Source: Rhodoferax sp. OV413 (GTDB lineage Bacteria; Pseudomonadota; Gammaproteobacteria; Burkholderiales; Burkholderiaceae_C). Taken from it: DNA of 7,076 nucleotides. The first letter of the stretch is position 1, and each line of letters opens with the position of its first letter. Location: the NCBI GenBank assembly GCA_945861195.1, contig CAMATS010000113.1, positions 1-7,076 of the forward strand, in the 5' to 3' direction. Under the pieces are notes generated by a model. That model was not told the DNA's origin. It was given only the letters and a program-made list of their open reading frames with translations, and did not search any database. Of the stretch, positions 1-6,293 are shown piece after piece. A program made the position numbers and the translations under genes.

Positions 1-2
1 GT

Positions 3-389
3 GCTGCGCTCAAGCTCACCACCAGCCGCTACTACACGCCTAGCGGCAAATCGATACAGGCCAAGGGCATCGTGCCAGACATCATGGTCGATGAAACCGA
101 AGAGGGCAATTTGTTTTCGGCACTGCGTACCCGTGAGGCCGACCTGGAAAAACACCTGGGCAGTGGGCAGGGCGCTGAAGTGAAAGACGCCGCCCGAGAA
201 AAAGCGCGCGAAGACGCCCGTAAAAAGCTCGAAGATGAAATGAAAAAACCGGTAGCCGATCGCAAGCTTCCAGAATACGGCTCCGACAAAGACTTCCCAC
301 TGCTCCAAGCTGTCAACCAGCTCAAAGGGCGTCCGGTCATGGTCAGCAAGACGCTGATTGAACGCAAGGAAGAGAAAAAAGAAAACTGA
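3..389 (+). CDS. ctpA: S41 family C-terminal processing peptidase (CtpA-type), 3' end only
   Basis: This is the last 128 codons of an S41 serine protease, open at the left edge of the window and ending in TGA at 387-389. The segment opens with ALKLTTSRYYTPSGKSIQ followed by KGIVPDI, the strand just after the catalytic core that is highly characteristic of CtpA/Prc-type proteases. Family members are periplasmic or membrane-anchored, have a PDZ domain and a Ser-Lys dyad, and trim C-termini of exported proteins; the PDZ domain and dyad would lie upstream of this window. After the core comes a Lys/Glu-rich helical stretch (roughly fragment residues 50-85), then YGSDKDFPLLQAVNQLKG and a charged tail (ERKEEKKEN), as in betaproteobacterial homologues. 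The next gene starts 6 bp downstream, so the two are probably co-transcribed. The family call is firm; the symbol is less certain because the catalytic part is missing. Confidence 0.9.
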   Translation, partial: AALKLTTSRYYTPSGKSIQAKGIVPDIMVDETEEGNLFSALRTREADLEKHLGSGQGAEVKDAAREKAREDARKKLEDEMKKPVADRKLPEYGSDKDFPLLQAVNQLKGRPVMVSKTLIERKEEKKEN

Positions 390-395
390 TCGGCC

Positions 396-1160
396 ATGAC
401 CGACGACCAGCTGCTGCGCTACTCGCGCCACATCCTGCTCGACGAGATCGGCATTGAAGGGCAGGAACGCATTCTGGCCAGCCGGGTATTGATGGTGGGC
501 GCTGGCGGGCTGGGCTCAGCTGCCGCACTCTACCTGGCCTGTGCGGGCGTGGGCCACCTCACCGTGGTAGACCACGACAGCGTTGACCTCACCAACCTGC
601 AACGCCAGATTGCCCACACCACGCAGCGGGTCGGGCAGCCCAAAGCCAGCTCGGTTCAAGCCGCCATTGCCGGGCTCAACCCTGAGGTGGTGGTCACACC
701 GGTCGCGCTGCGCGCTGACGCCGCACTGCTCGAAGCGCTGTTGGCGCAACATGATGTGGTACTCGACTGCAGCGACAATTTCGCCACGCGCCATGCCATC
801 AACGCCGCCAGCGTGTCTCAGTGCAAGCCGCTGGTGTCTGGCGCAGCAATTCGCTTTGACGGCCAGATCACCGTTTATGACCCCCGGGACGACGCCTCAC
901 CCTGCTACGCCTGCCTGTTCCCTCCCGAGGCGGACTTTGAAGAAACCCAATGCGCCACCATGGGTGTGTTCGCGCCACTAGTAGGCATCATTGGCACCAT
1001 GCAGGCAGCCGAGGCCTTGAAGCTCATCAGCGGCGCCGCACCGGCATTGAGCGGGCGCCTTTTGATGCTCGATGGGCGCGCCATGGCTTGGACCGAAGTT
1101 CGCCTGCCTCGCAACCCCTCCTGCCCGGTATGTAAAAAGCCTGGCCCACACAGTCCGTAG
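396..1160 (+). CDS. moeB: MoeB/ThiF/HesA-family E1-like adenylyltransferase
   Basis: This 254-residue protein has the size of E. coli MoeB or ThiF (about 250). Such enzymes adenylate the C-terminal glycine of a small ubiquitin-like sulfur carrier (MoaD or ThiS), preparing it for thiocarboxylation in molybdopterin or thiamine synthesis. Visible landmarks are the RYSRHILL motif (Arg11), the nucleotide-binding GAGGLGS at 35-41, NLQRQ with Arg70, Lys83, DCSDN with the metal-binding Asp127, and two zinc-ligand pairs, Cys170/Cys173 and Cys243/Cys246. Cys186 in QCATMG sits where ThiF and MoeB carry a conserved cysteine. There is no C-terminal rhodanese domain, unlike eukaryotic MOCS3. The ATG is 6 bp after the protease stop, suggesting an operon. 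No MoaD or ThiS partner is nearby, so the choice between MoeB and a looser family role is inferred from overall similarity to MoeB. Confidence 0.88.
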   Translation: MTDDQLLRYSRHILLDEIGIEGQERILASRVLMVGAGGLGSAAALYLACAGVGHLTVVDHDSVDLTNLQRQIAHTTQRVGQPKASSVQAAIAGLNPEVVVTPVALRADAALLEALLAQHDVVLDCSDNFATRHAINAASVSQCKPLVSGAAIRFDGQITVYDPRDDASPCYACLFPPEADFEETQCATMGVFAPLVGIIGTMQAAEALKLISGAAPALSGRLLMLDGRAMAWTEVRLPRNPSCPVCKKPGPHSP

Positions 1161-1169
1161 GCTAGCTCG

Positions 1170-2054
1170 GTGCCGCACTGCTTGCCCCGGTATCAGCACG
1201 TAGAGCGCCAAAACATGCTGTTAAACTTTGTGTTACCAAGACCGCGATGCGCCCACCAAACCTCCCCAAACTGGCCTACGCTGCGGCCCGACCTCATGAT
1301 TGACCCGGCTGATCTGCGCCTTGAGGGGGCGCTTGCGCTGCTTGAGCATGATCGGTCGGCTTGCCTGCCCGATGCGGCTAAATCTGCCACGGCTTTCCTG
1401 CAAAGCGTGATTGACAGCTTGTGTGAAATGTCTCTGACCGACGCCTTGACCGGTTTAGCCAATCGGCGCCATTTCCGCACCGTCTTGACCCGAGAAATTG
1501 ATGTCGTGGCCCGCTCGGGCGACTCGGCACTGCTGTTAATGCTCGACATCGACCACTTCAAACAAATCAACGATGCCCATGGCCACCCCGTCGGCGATCA
1601 GGTGATTCAAGCGGTCGCCCGCTGCCTGAGCCATTGTGTACGGCCGATGGATACGGTGGCACGCTACGGTGGCGAAGAGTTCGCCGTGATTCTGCCCTGC
1701 TGCCAGCCTTTGTACGGGAAAATCGTGGCCGAACGCATTCGGCAAAGTGTGGCGGCTTTGCGTATTCCGGCTTCTGAGGCCCTGGAGTTGAGCGTCACCA
1801 TCAGCATTGGCGGCGCTTTTGCCCCTAAGTGGAGTCGATCCAGCGCGACGCAGTGGATCGACCTCGCCGATGCACAGCTCTACTGCGCCAAAACCGAAGG
1901 GCGAAACCAAGTCAAGATGGATGCAGAGCAGGAGATATCGGTGAGCGCTGAAGAAAAAAGCCTGTTGTTTGGTCACCTGACCCAAAGCGACGCCGCTTGG
2001 CTGGAAACACACAATAATGAGACGCCGGCCAAGACCTCAACGGCAATGCAATAA
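1170..2054 (+). CDS. Soluble GGDEF diguanylate cyclase
   Basis: The protein makes cyclic di-GMP from two GTP. The GGDEF domain spans about residues 86-250 of the longest form: DALTGLANRR at 91-100, LDIDHFKQIND with the metal ligand Asp126 and the guanine contact Asn134, Asp143, and the catalytic GGEEF at 167-171. The product-inhibition I-site RxxD is present as RPMD (158-161), exactly five residues before GGEEF as in PleD, so feedback control should work. The first 80 residues match no sensor domain I know and show no signal peptide or membrane segment. A tail of about 45 residues rich in Glu, Ser and Thr follows the domain. The start is uncertain: GTG at 1170, ATG at 1215 or ATG at 1296 all keep the domain, and none has a strong ribosome-binding site. 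The GTG lies 9 bp after the upstream stop, consistent with co-transcription. Confidence 0.9.
   Translation: MPHCLPRYQHVERQNMLLNFVLPRPRCAHQTSPNWPTLRPDLMIDPADLRLEGALALLEHDRSACLPDAAKSATAFLQSVIDSLCEMSLTDALTGLANRRHFRTVLTREIDVVARSGDSALLLMLDIDHFKQINDAHGHPVGDQVIQAVARCLSHCVRPMDTVARYGGEEFAVILPCCQPLYGKIVAERIRQSVAALRIPASEALELSVTISIGGAFAPKWSRSSATQWIDLADAQLYCAKTEGRNQVKMDAEQEISVSAEEKSLLFGHLTQSDAAWLETHNNETPAKTSTAMQ
1834..1862. repeat. 9-bp perfect inverted repeat inside the GGDEF gene
   Basis: GTCGATCCA at 1834-1842 is matched by TGGATCGAC at 1854-1862 with an 11-base spacer. It lies wholly in coding sequence, near the end of the GGDEF domain. It may be chance; a binding site or mRNA hairpin is possible but has no other support. 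Confidence 0.4.
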
Positions 2055-2091
2055 ACCTGCTCCATCAGCCGTTAGCTATTAGCCATCACCT

Positions 2092-2919
2092 ATGACCGAA
2101 CTTGTCACCCCTCCCAGCGATGCCGACGCCACGGCAAAGAGCCCCCCTGTGGCGGTGGGCCGGGTCGTGGCCATCACCAGTGGCAAAGGCGGGGTTGGTA
2201 AAACCTTTGTATCGGCCAATCTGGCAGCGGCCTTGGCCAAACGGGGCAAGCGGGTGCTGGTGCTTGATGCAGACCTCGGCTTGGCCAACCTGGATGTGGT
2301 CCTGAACCTCTATCCCAAAATCACGCTGCACGATGTGTTTGTGGGCAAGGCGCGGATTGAAGAGGCTATTGTGCAGGCCCCCGGCGGTTTTTCAGTGTTG
2401 CTGGCGGGCTCGGGACTGGTGGAATATTCGCGACTCAGCCCAGAGGTCAGGCAGGATTTTTTGCGCATCATGGCCGGCCTCACCCCTAACTACGACATCG
2501 TGCTGCTCGACACCGGAGCCGGCATTTCCGATGTTGTTTTATTCGCTGTGTCGCTCGCCTCCGAGGTGCTGGTGGTGGCCACGCCAGAGCCGACCGCGCT
2601 GACCGATGCCTATGCCATCATCAAGGTGCTGGCTGGCCAACAAAAACGCCAGACCATCAGGCTTGTGGTGAACCAAACCGCGCGCCTAGGTGATGGCCGG
2701 GCCATCACCGCGCAACTGCAGCAGGTGGTCGACCGTTTTGTCCCAAAACAGCCGGGGCAGCCGCTGCGGCTCGTGCACATGGGCGACATACCTGCCGACC
2801 CACAGGTCCGACAAGCCATCATGCGCCGCCAGTTGCTGCTGCAGTCCATGCCGGGCTGCCCGGCCGCCCTGGCGATTGCACAACTCGCCGCCAAACTGCA
2901 AGAAGCCGTCATGCGCTGA
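2092..2919 (+). CDS. MinD/ParA-family ATPase, FlhG (YlxH)-like
   Basis: This is a 275-residue P-loop ATPase of the SIMIBI class. It has the deviant Walker A GKGGVGKT at 31-38 (signature Lys32), DADLGLANLD at 59-68 as Walker A', and DIVLLDTGAG at 135-144 as Walker B. The DADLGLANLD wording is closer to FlhG/YlxH (flagellar number and placement) than to ParA or cell-division MinD. These proteins dimerise with ATP and usually bind membrane or a partner through the C-terminus; the C-terminal stretch AIAQLAAKLQEAVMR could be an amphipathic helix, but this is a guess. The usual FlhF-activating N-terminal DQAxxLR motif of FlhG is not seen, and no flagellar gene is nearby, so a true flagellar role is unproven. 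ATG 2092 gives a 22-residue polar leader before the first strand. It follows the GGDEF gene by 37 bp without an obvious terminator. Confidence 0.85.
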   Translation: MTELVTPPSDADATAKSPPVAVGRVVAITSGKGGVGKTFVSANLAAALAKRGKRVLVLDADLGLANLDVVLNLYPKITLHDVFVGKARIEEAIVQAPGGFSVLLAGSGLVEYSRLSPEVRQDFLRIMAGLTPNYDIVLLDTGAGISDVVLFAVSLASEVLVVATPEPTALTDAYAIIKVLAGQQKRQTIRLVVNQTARLGDGRAITAQLQQVVDRFVPKQPGQPLRLVHMGDIPADPQVRQAIMRRQLLLQSMPGCPAALAIAQLAAKLQEAVMR

Positions 2920-3787
2920 GGATCCAGCCTTCCAGCCGATCGAGCTCGGGGCGTAAACCGTACAGACTGGCGCCCTGCTCCTGCTGCACCTGCCCCCATG
3001 CAGCCTGCATCAGAGACAGCACCGCATCGAGCGCGTCGCCACTGGCATCGTCAATCAAGCTGTCGCGCTGAGCGTGGCTAACTTTAAGTTGCAGTCCAAG
3101 CCGGGAACGCCCCTGTTCAAGGCCATGCACCAGGTCTTTGCGAGCAATCAGCCGCTCTGGGGTTTGGCGTGCTCTAGCATCACTTTTATAGCTGCGCTGC
3201 CCGAGTAATTCGCGTGCCAGCAGCCCCGGGTAGGCCTCCAGGGCCAGGCGCCGGGGCAGCCCGTCAGCACAGGGGGCCGCTGGATCGCCCTGGCTCAGGC
3301 CGGGCAGGAACACGCCGGCACTGATCAGGCGAGGCACACCAGCATGCAGCATGTAAGCCACTGGCGGGTTGACCCACTTCATGGAGGGGCTGGAGCCCGC
3401 CAACCGGTCGGTGGCCCGGTGTGCAAACTTGCCCCCCGGCGGTCGCGGCGCGCAAAACCCAACAAATTGGCTTCGAATCTCGGCCCGGCTAAGGCTGGCG
3501 TAATGCTGCATGCAGTCTGCCCACTGAAGCGGCCAACCCAAGGTTTCAACCAACTCGCGCGGCAGGCCAAAGGGTAAATCAAAAGCCCCGAGCCAAGCCC
3601 GTGGCTGCGCTAGCCAATCGGCAAATGCATCCAGGGATTCGAGCCGCTCCAGCCCGCTGAGTTGTACCCGGCGGCCCAGTTTTCGGCCAAGCGCCATCAC
3701 GATAGGCTTTTTACGGCTGGGGCTACTGGAGAAATCACAGCCCACCAGCAGCGCGCTGCTTCCGGGTTGGAGCCCAGCCTCAGGCAC
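2909..3787 (-). CDS. DUF429 domain protein (RNase H-like fold predicted)
   Basis: This 292-residue protein of unknown function belongs to the DUF429 family, which is thought to have an RNase H-like fold. Family landmarks are the first strand VGCDFSSSPSRKKP with Asp18, the conserved FDLPFGLP with Asp70, LEAYPGLLARELLG with Glu184 and a Lys/Ser-rich follow-on, and DDASGDALDAVLSLMQAAW with Asp247, Asp251 and Asp254. The acidic residues could form a metal site, but that is inferred from the fold. The start is GTG at 3787, overlapping the last 8 bp of the BLUF gene; no good Shine-Dalgarno sequence precedes it, which fits translational coupling. Its stop overlaps the end of the rightward MinD-like gene by 11 bp. 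It is the last gene of the leftward run. Its substrate cannot be predicted from the sequence. Confidence 0.8.
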   Translation of the reverse strand: MPEAGLQPGSSALLVGCDFSSSPSRKKPIVMALGRKLGRRVQLSGLERLESLDAFADWLAQPRAWLGAFDLPFGLPRELVETLGWPLQWADCMQHYASLSRAEIRSQFVGFCAPRPPGGKFAHRATDRLAGSSPSMKWVNPPVAYMLHAGVPRLISAGVFLPGLSQGDPAAPCADGLPRRLALEAYPGLLARELLGQRSYKSDARARQTPERLIARKDLVHGLEQGRSRLGLQLKVSHAQRDSLIDDASGDALDAVLSLMQAAWGQVQQEQGASLYGLRPELDRLEGWILSA

Positions 3788-4202
3788 GTCCGATGATGCT
3801 GGCAGTGGCCATCAGTTCTTCAAGCAGCGCCAAGGACACCTTGCCCGACACCGAATAGGGGTCGAGCTCGGGCTTTTCTGCGTACTTGAGCAAGATGGAG
3901 GCGTTGATGCGCGAGGTGTCTACCTGCCCCATGGTCCAGCCGCCAAAACGGCGCTCAGAAATCTCTTCATAGTGCAGCAACACCACATCGGCATGGCGGA
4001 CATCTCTTTGTATGTGGCCGTACAAGGCGCTGATTGACATCCGACCGCCCTCGATGGCTTGCAGGAATATGCCGCCTCCGTAGCACAGAATGCCGGTGAT
4101 GCCGCTCTCTGGGTTGTGCAGGCGCGACTGCGCCAAGATCGCATTAATCGCCTCGGGACTGGTATCAACCGCTCGGCTGGCATACAAAAGGCGTACTAAC
4201 AT
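3780..4202 (-). CDS. Stand-alone BLUF blue-light photoreceptor
   Basis: This 140-residue protein is a short BLUF (sensor of blue light using FAD) protein. It opens with LVRLLYASR, and the residues needed for the photocycle are all present: Tyr7, Asn30 in HNPESGITG, and Gln48 in FLQAIEGG, plus Trp89 and Met91 in FGGWTMGQV. These match Tyr8, Asn32, Gln50, Trp91 and Met93 of Slr1694. The BLUF fold occupies roughly residues 1-95; the remaining 45 residues form the C-terminal helical cap typical of short BLUF proteins, with no fused EAL, GGDEF or cyclase domain. It therefore must signal through a partner protein. The gene begins 3 bp after folE, with AAAGAG seven bases before its ATG, and its end overlaps the DUF429 gene, so the three are probably one transcription unit. 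The family call is very firm; the partner is unknown. Confidence 0.95.
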   Translation of the reverse strand: MLVRLLYASRAVDTSPEAINAILAQSRLHNPESGITGILCYGGGIFLQAIEGGRMSISALYGHIQRDVRHADVVLLHYEEISERRFGGWTMGQVDTSRINASILLKYAEKPELDPYSVSGKVSLALLEELMATASIIGRA

Positions 4203-4205
4203 GGC

Positions 4206-4931
4206 TTAGCTCTTTCTGGGAATTAAAGACAAAAATTCCCGACGCAGGTTGGCGTCTTTGAGAAAACTGCCACGCATCACCGAATTGATCATCTTGCTGT
4301 CTACATCCTTGACGCCGCGCCAGCCCATGCAGAAATGGCTGGCCTCCATGACGATGGCCAAGCCATCCGGCTGTGTTTTTTGCTGAATCAGGTCGGCCAG
4401 CTGCACCACGGCTTCCTCCTGTATCTGCGGCCGGCCCATCACCCACTCGGCCAGCCGCGCATATTTGGACAGGCCAATGACATTGGTGTGTTCGTTGGGC
4501 AAAACGCCGATCCAGATGACGCCAATGACCGGGCAGAGGTGGTGGCTGCAGGCACTGCGCACGGTGATCGGCCCGACGATCATCAACTCATTGAGGTGCT
4601 CGGCGTTGGGGAATTCAGTGACCGTAGGGCCTTTGATGTAACGGCCTTTGAACACCTCAGTGAGGTACATCTTGGCGACCCGACGCGCGGTTTGCCCGGT
4701 GTTGTGGTCGTTGTCGGTGTCAATCACCAGGCTGGTGAGCACGCCCTGCATCTTGCTCTGAACTTCGTCAAGCAAGCGGTCAAGTTCTCCGGGCTCGATG
4801 AAATCGGCGATATTGTCATTGGCATGGAAGCGCTTACGGGCGGCCACAATGCGCTCGCGGATTTTTACGGAAACTGGTGTTCCCTCATCAACATCAGACT
4901 GGGTCATTGTGTTTTTCGCCGGCATCAACAT
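4206..4931 (-). CDS. folE: GTP cyclohydrolase I
   Basis: FolE converts GTP to 7,8-dihydroneopterin triphosphate, the first step of folate (and other pterin) synthesis, in the cytoplasm as a zinc-dependent homodecamer. The 241-residue form shows the three zinc ligands Cys128 and His131 (in SACSHHLCP) and Cys201 (in SHFCMGWRGVKD), the substrate-site sequences NTGQTARRVAKMY and NVIGLSKYARL, and a QEEAVVQLADLIQQ helix. It is slightly longer than the E. coli enzyme because of a charged N-terminal region. The start is uncertain: ATG at 4931, 4925 or 4907 all fit. MTQSDVDEGTPV from 4907 resembles typical betaproteobacterial N-termini, and no clear ribosome-binding site settles it. The BLUF gene follows after 3 bp. 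NudB, the next enzyme in the pathway, is encoded upstream on the same strand. Confidence 0.96.
   Translation of the reverse strand: MLMPAKNTMTQSDVDEGTPVSVKIRERIVAARKRFHANDNIADFIEPGELDRLLDEVQSKMQGVLTSLVIDTDNDHNTGQTARRVAKMYLTEVFKGRYIKGPTVTEFPNAEHLNELMIVGPITVRSACSHHLCPVIGVIWIGVLPNEHTNVIGLSKYARLAEWVMGRPQIQEEAVVQLADLIQQKTQPDGLAIVMEASHFCMGWRGVKDVDSKMINSVMRGSFLKDANLRREFLSLIPRKS
4210..4216 (-). promoter_or_regulatory. Ribosome-binding site of the BLUF gene inside the end of folE
   Basis: On the minus strand GAAAGAG ends seven bases before the BLUF ATG (4202-4200). It lies within the last folE codons, supporting coupled translation of the two genes. Confidence 0.55.
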
Positions 4932-5006
4932 GCATTGATGCTAACAGCCTTCGCCTGCCCTGGGCCAGTCGGCCGAATGGCCCCTGCGGCGCGCTGATCC
5001 CTGCAC

Positions 5007-6179
5007 TCAGTAGCGCTTGCCGGTCAAAAACAAAGCCAGGCGCATCAAACCAAAGGCCAGGCGGTCCAGCAAGCCTTGGCGCCAGGGCCGATCGGCATAG
5101 CTCGCCGGGTCCACCGCCACGCCGCCTTGCTCAATGGCCTGTTCCAGACGGCAGCGCAGGTCCAGGGCAAAAACCGGGTCTGTCGTGACCAAATTGGCCT
5201 CGCGGGCGAGCAGCAGGCTCAAAGGATCGAGGTTCGATGAGCCCACGGTGGCCCAGCATTGGTCAACGACAGCGACCTTCGCATGTAAAAAACTAGGCGA
5301 GTATTCATAAATTTCAATACCGGCGGCCAGCAGCGGTCCGTAAACCGGCCGCGCCGCATGGTACTGCATGAAGTATTCATACCGCCCTTGCAGCAGCAAG
5401 CGCACCCGTACGCCCCGCTGCGCCGCATGAATCAGGCTTTGGCGCAGCTTGCGTCCGGGCAGAAAATAAGCATTGGCAATGATGACGTCTTGGTTCGCCT
5501 CACCAATGGCCCGGCGGTAGGCGCGTTCAATGCGCGTGCGGTGAAGCAGGTTGTCACGCAGCACCAGGGCGGCCCGGGCGCCGGCCGGCCGGGCCAGTGC
5601 TGCGGGCTGCGGCATGGCCTGCACCCGCGGCCTCGGTGCGGTTTGCGCTGGGCGCAGCATTGGCAGCCGCCACCAGAATTGCGTCAACAGGGTCTGGGCT
5701 TCTTGAACCAAGGGACCGCGCACCCGCACCACAAAATCAAGACGCGGCAGGCTTAGCAGGCCATGGTTGGGGTCAAAAAAATCATCCAGCAGGTTGATTC
5801 CGCCACAAAATGCCAGTCGTCCGTCGACCACGCACAGCTTGCGGTGTAGCCGGCGCCAACGGCTCGGGATCAGCAGGCCAAGCCGGCCCATCGGGGCAAA
5901 AATATGCCAGGCCACACCAGCGCGCTCGAAACGGCGGCACCACTGCGGCTCCAGTGTCGGGGTGCCAACCCCGTCCATCACCAGATAAACCGCCACCCCG
6001 CGCGCAGCAGCCCGCTCCAAGGCTTCTGCCACCAGGGCGCTGCTGTGCCGGGTGTTGAAGATATAGGTTTCTATGCGCACTTCCTGCACACTGCTGTCGA
6101 TCGCTTCGATCAGGGCGGGGAAAAAGTCCTGTCCGCCTTGCAGCAACTCTAGTTGGTGACCAAGCTGAAGCGCCGCCAT
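5007..6179 (-). CDS. clsB: Cardiolipin synthase B (phospholipase D superfamily)
   Basis: This 390-residue member of the phospholipase D superfamily makes cardiolipin by phosphatidyl transfer at the inner membrane. Both HKD active-site motifs are intact: His112-Lys114-Asp119 (HRKLCVVDG, followed by GGINL) and His299-Lys301-Asp306 (HAKVAVVDQ, followed by GSSNLDP). There are no N-terminal membrane spans, which distinguishes ClsB from ClsA. The N-terminus reads LGHQLELLQGGQDFFPALIEAID and then EVRIETYIF, as usual for ClsB. A Pro/Ala/Arg-rich linker lies at about 176-205. ATG 6179 is supported by AGGG six bases upstream and by this standard N-terminus. The 75 bp to folE contain no strong terminator. 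In relatives, from recall, an endonuclease-family gene sits just before clsB; here only a short remnant of it remains. Confidence 0.93.
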   Translation of the reverse strand: MAALQLGHQLELLQGGQDFFPALIEAIDSSVQEVRIETYIFNTRHSSALVAEALERAAARGVAVYLVMDGVGTPTLEPQWCRRFERAGVAWHIFAPMGRLGLLIPSRWRRLHRKLCVVDGRLAFCGGINLLDDFFDPNHGLLSLPRLDFVVRVRGPLVQEAQTLLTQFWWRLPMLRPAQTAPRPRVQAMPQPAALARPAGARAALVLRDNLLHRTRIERAYRRAIGEANQDVIIANAYFLPGRKLRQSLIHAAQRGVRVRLLLQGRYEYFMQYHAARPVYGPLLAAGIEIYEYSPSFLHAKVAVVDQCWATVGSSNLDPLSLLLAREANLVTTDPVFALDLRCRLEQAIEQGGVAVDPASYADRPWRQGLLDRLAFGLMRLALFLTGKRY

Positions 6180-6181
6180 GC

Positions 6182-6292
6182 TCAGCCCTGCTCAAGCGCG
6201 TGCCCGAGCTTGTGGATCTCCAGGCGCCGCCGCGGACCCATGCCGCGCAGGCCTTTGTGGATGTTGTCGGTGGCAACCCGTATCAGTTGCAC
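6182..6292 (-). pseudogene. Remnant of an endonuclease/exonuclease/phosphatase-family gene
   Basis: Between the nudB stop and the clsB start, the minus strand encodes 36 residues from GTG 6292 to TGA 6182-6184. They include LIRVATDNIHKG and GMGPRRRLEIHKLG, which match the N-terminus of the endonuclease/exonuclease/phosphatase (DNase I-like) proteins encoded between nudB and clsB in related betaproteobacteria; from recall those read LRVATYNIHKG and then a RLEIHNLG-like stretch. The family is about 240-260 residues, so more than 200 codons are missing, including nearly all of the catalytic core. The conserved Tyr of ATYNIHKG is Asp9 here. The likely cause is an internal deletion that kept the first ~33 codons and perhaps the original last few codons with the clsB ribosome-binding site. 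The nearby ATG at 6294 is in another frame and stops after three codons. A functional micro-protein is an unlikely alternative. Confidence 0.78.
6186..6189 (-). promoter_or_regulatory. Ribosome-binding site of clsB
   Basis: AGGG on the minus strand, six bases before ATG 6179. It fixes the clsB start and lies inside the last codons of the preceding gene remnant. Confidence 0.5.
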
Positions 6293-6293
6293 A

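Noticed and set aside
1536..2012. 158-codon minus-strand open frame opposite the GGDEF gene
   Set aside because: Antisense shadow of a clear GGDEF domain; no recognisable motif or ribosome-binding site.
2055..2091. Promoter for the MinD-like gene in the 37-bp gap
   Set aside because: The AT-rich bit (TTAGCTATTAG) has no matching -35 element at proper spacing; read-through from the GGDEF gene is simpler.
4962..4983. Hairpin GGGCCA / TGGCCC between clsB and folE as a terminator
   Set aside because: The stem is 6 bp with a 10-base loop and has no T-run on either strand, so it is not a convincing terminator.
4335..4997. 220-codon plus-strand open frame opposite folE
   Set aside because: It is the complement of an unambiguous folE; the composition (His, Val, Gly, Asp-rich) shows no domain, and long antisense frames are common in GC-rich coding DNA.
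4932..5006. Promoter for folE in the 75-bp gap after clsB
   Set aside because: No pair of -35 and -10 elements with normal spacing is visible on the minus strand; expression from an upstream promoter is as likely.
5782..6276. 164-codon minus-strand frame through the remnant and the start of clsB
   Set aside because: It begins at a TTG, overlaps the well-supported clsB N-terminus in another frame, and its sequence matches neither family.
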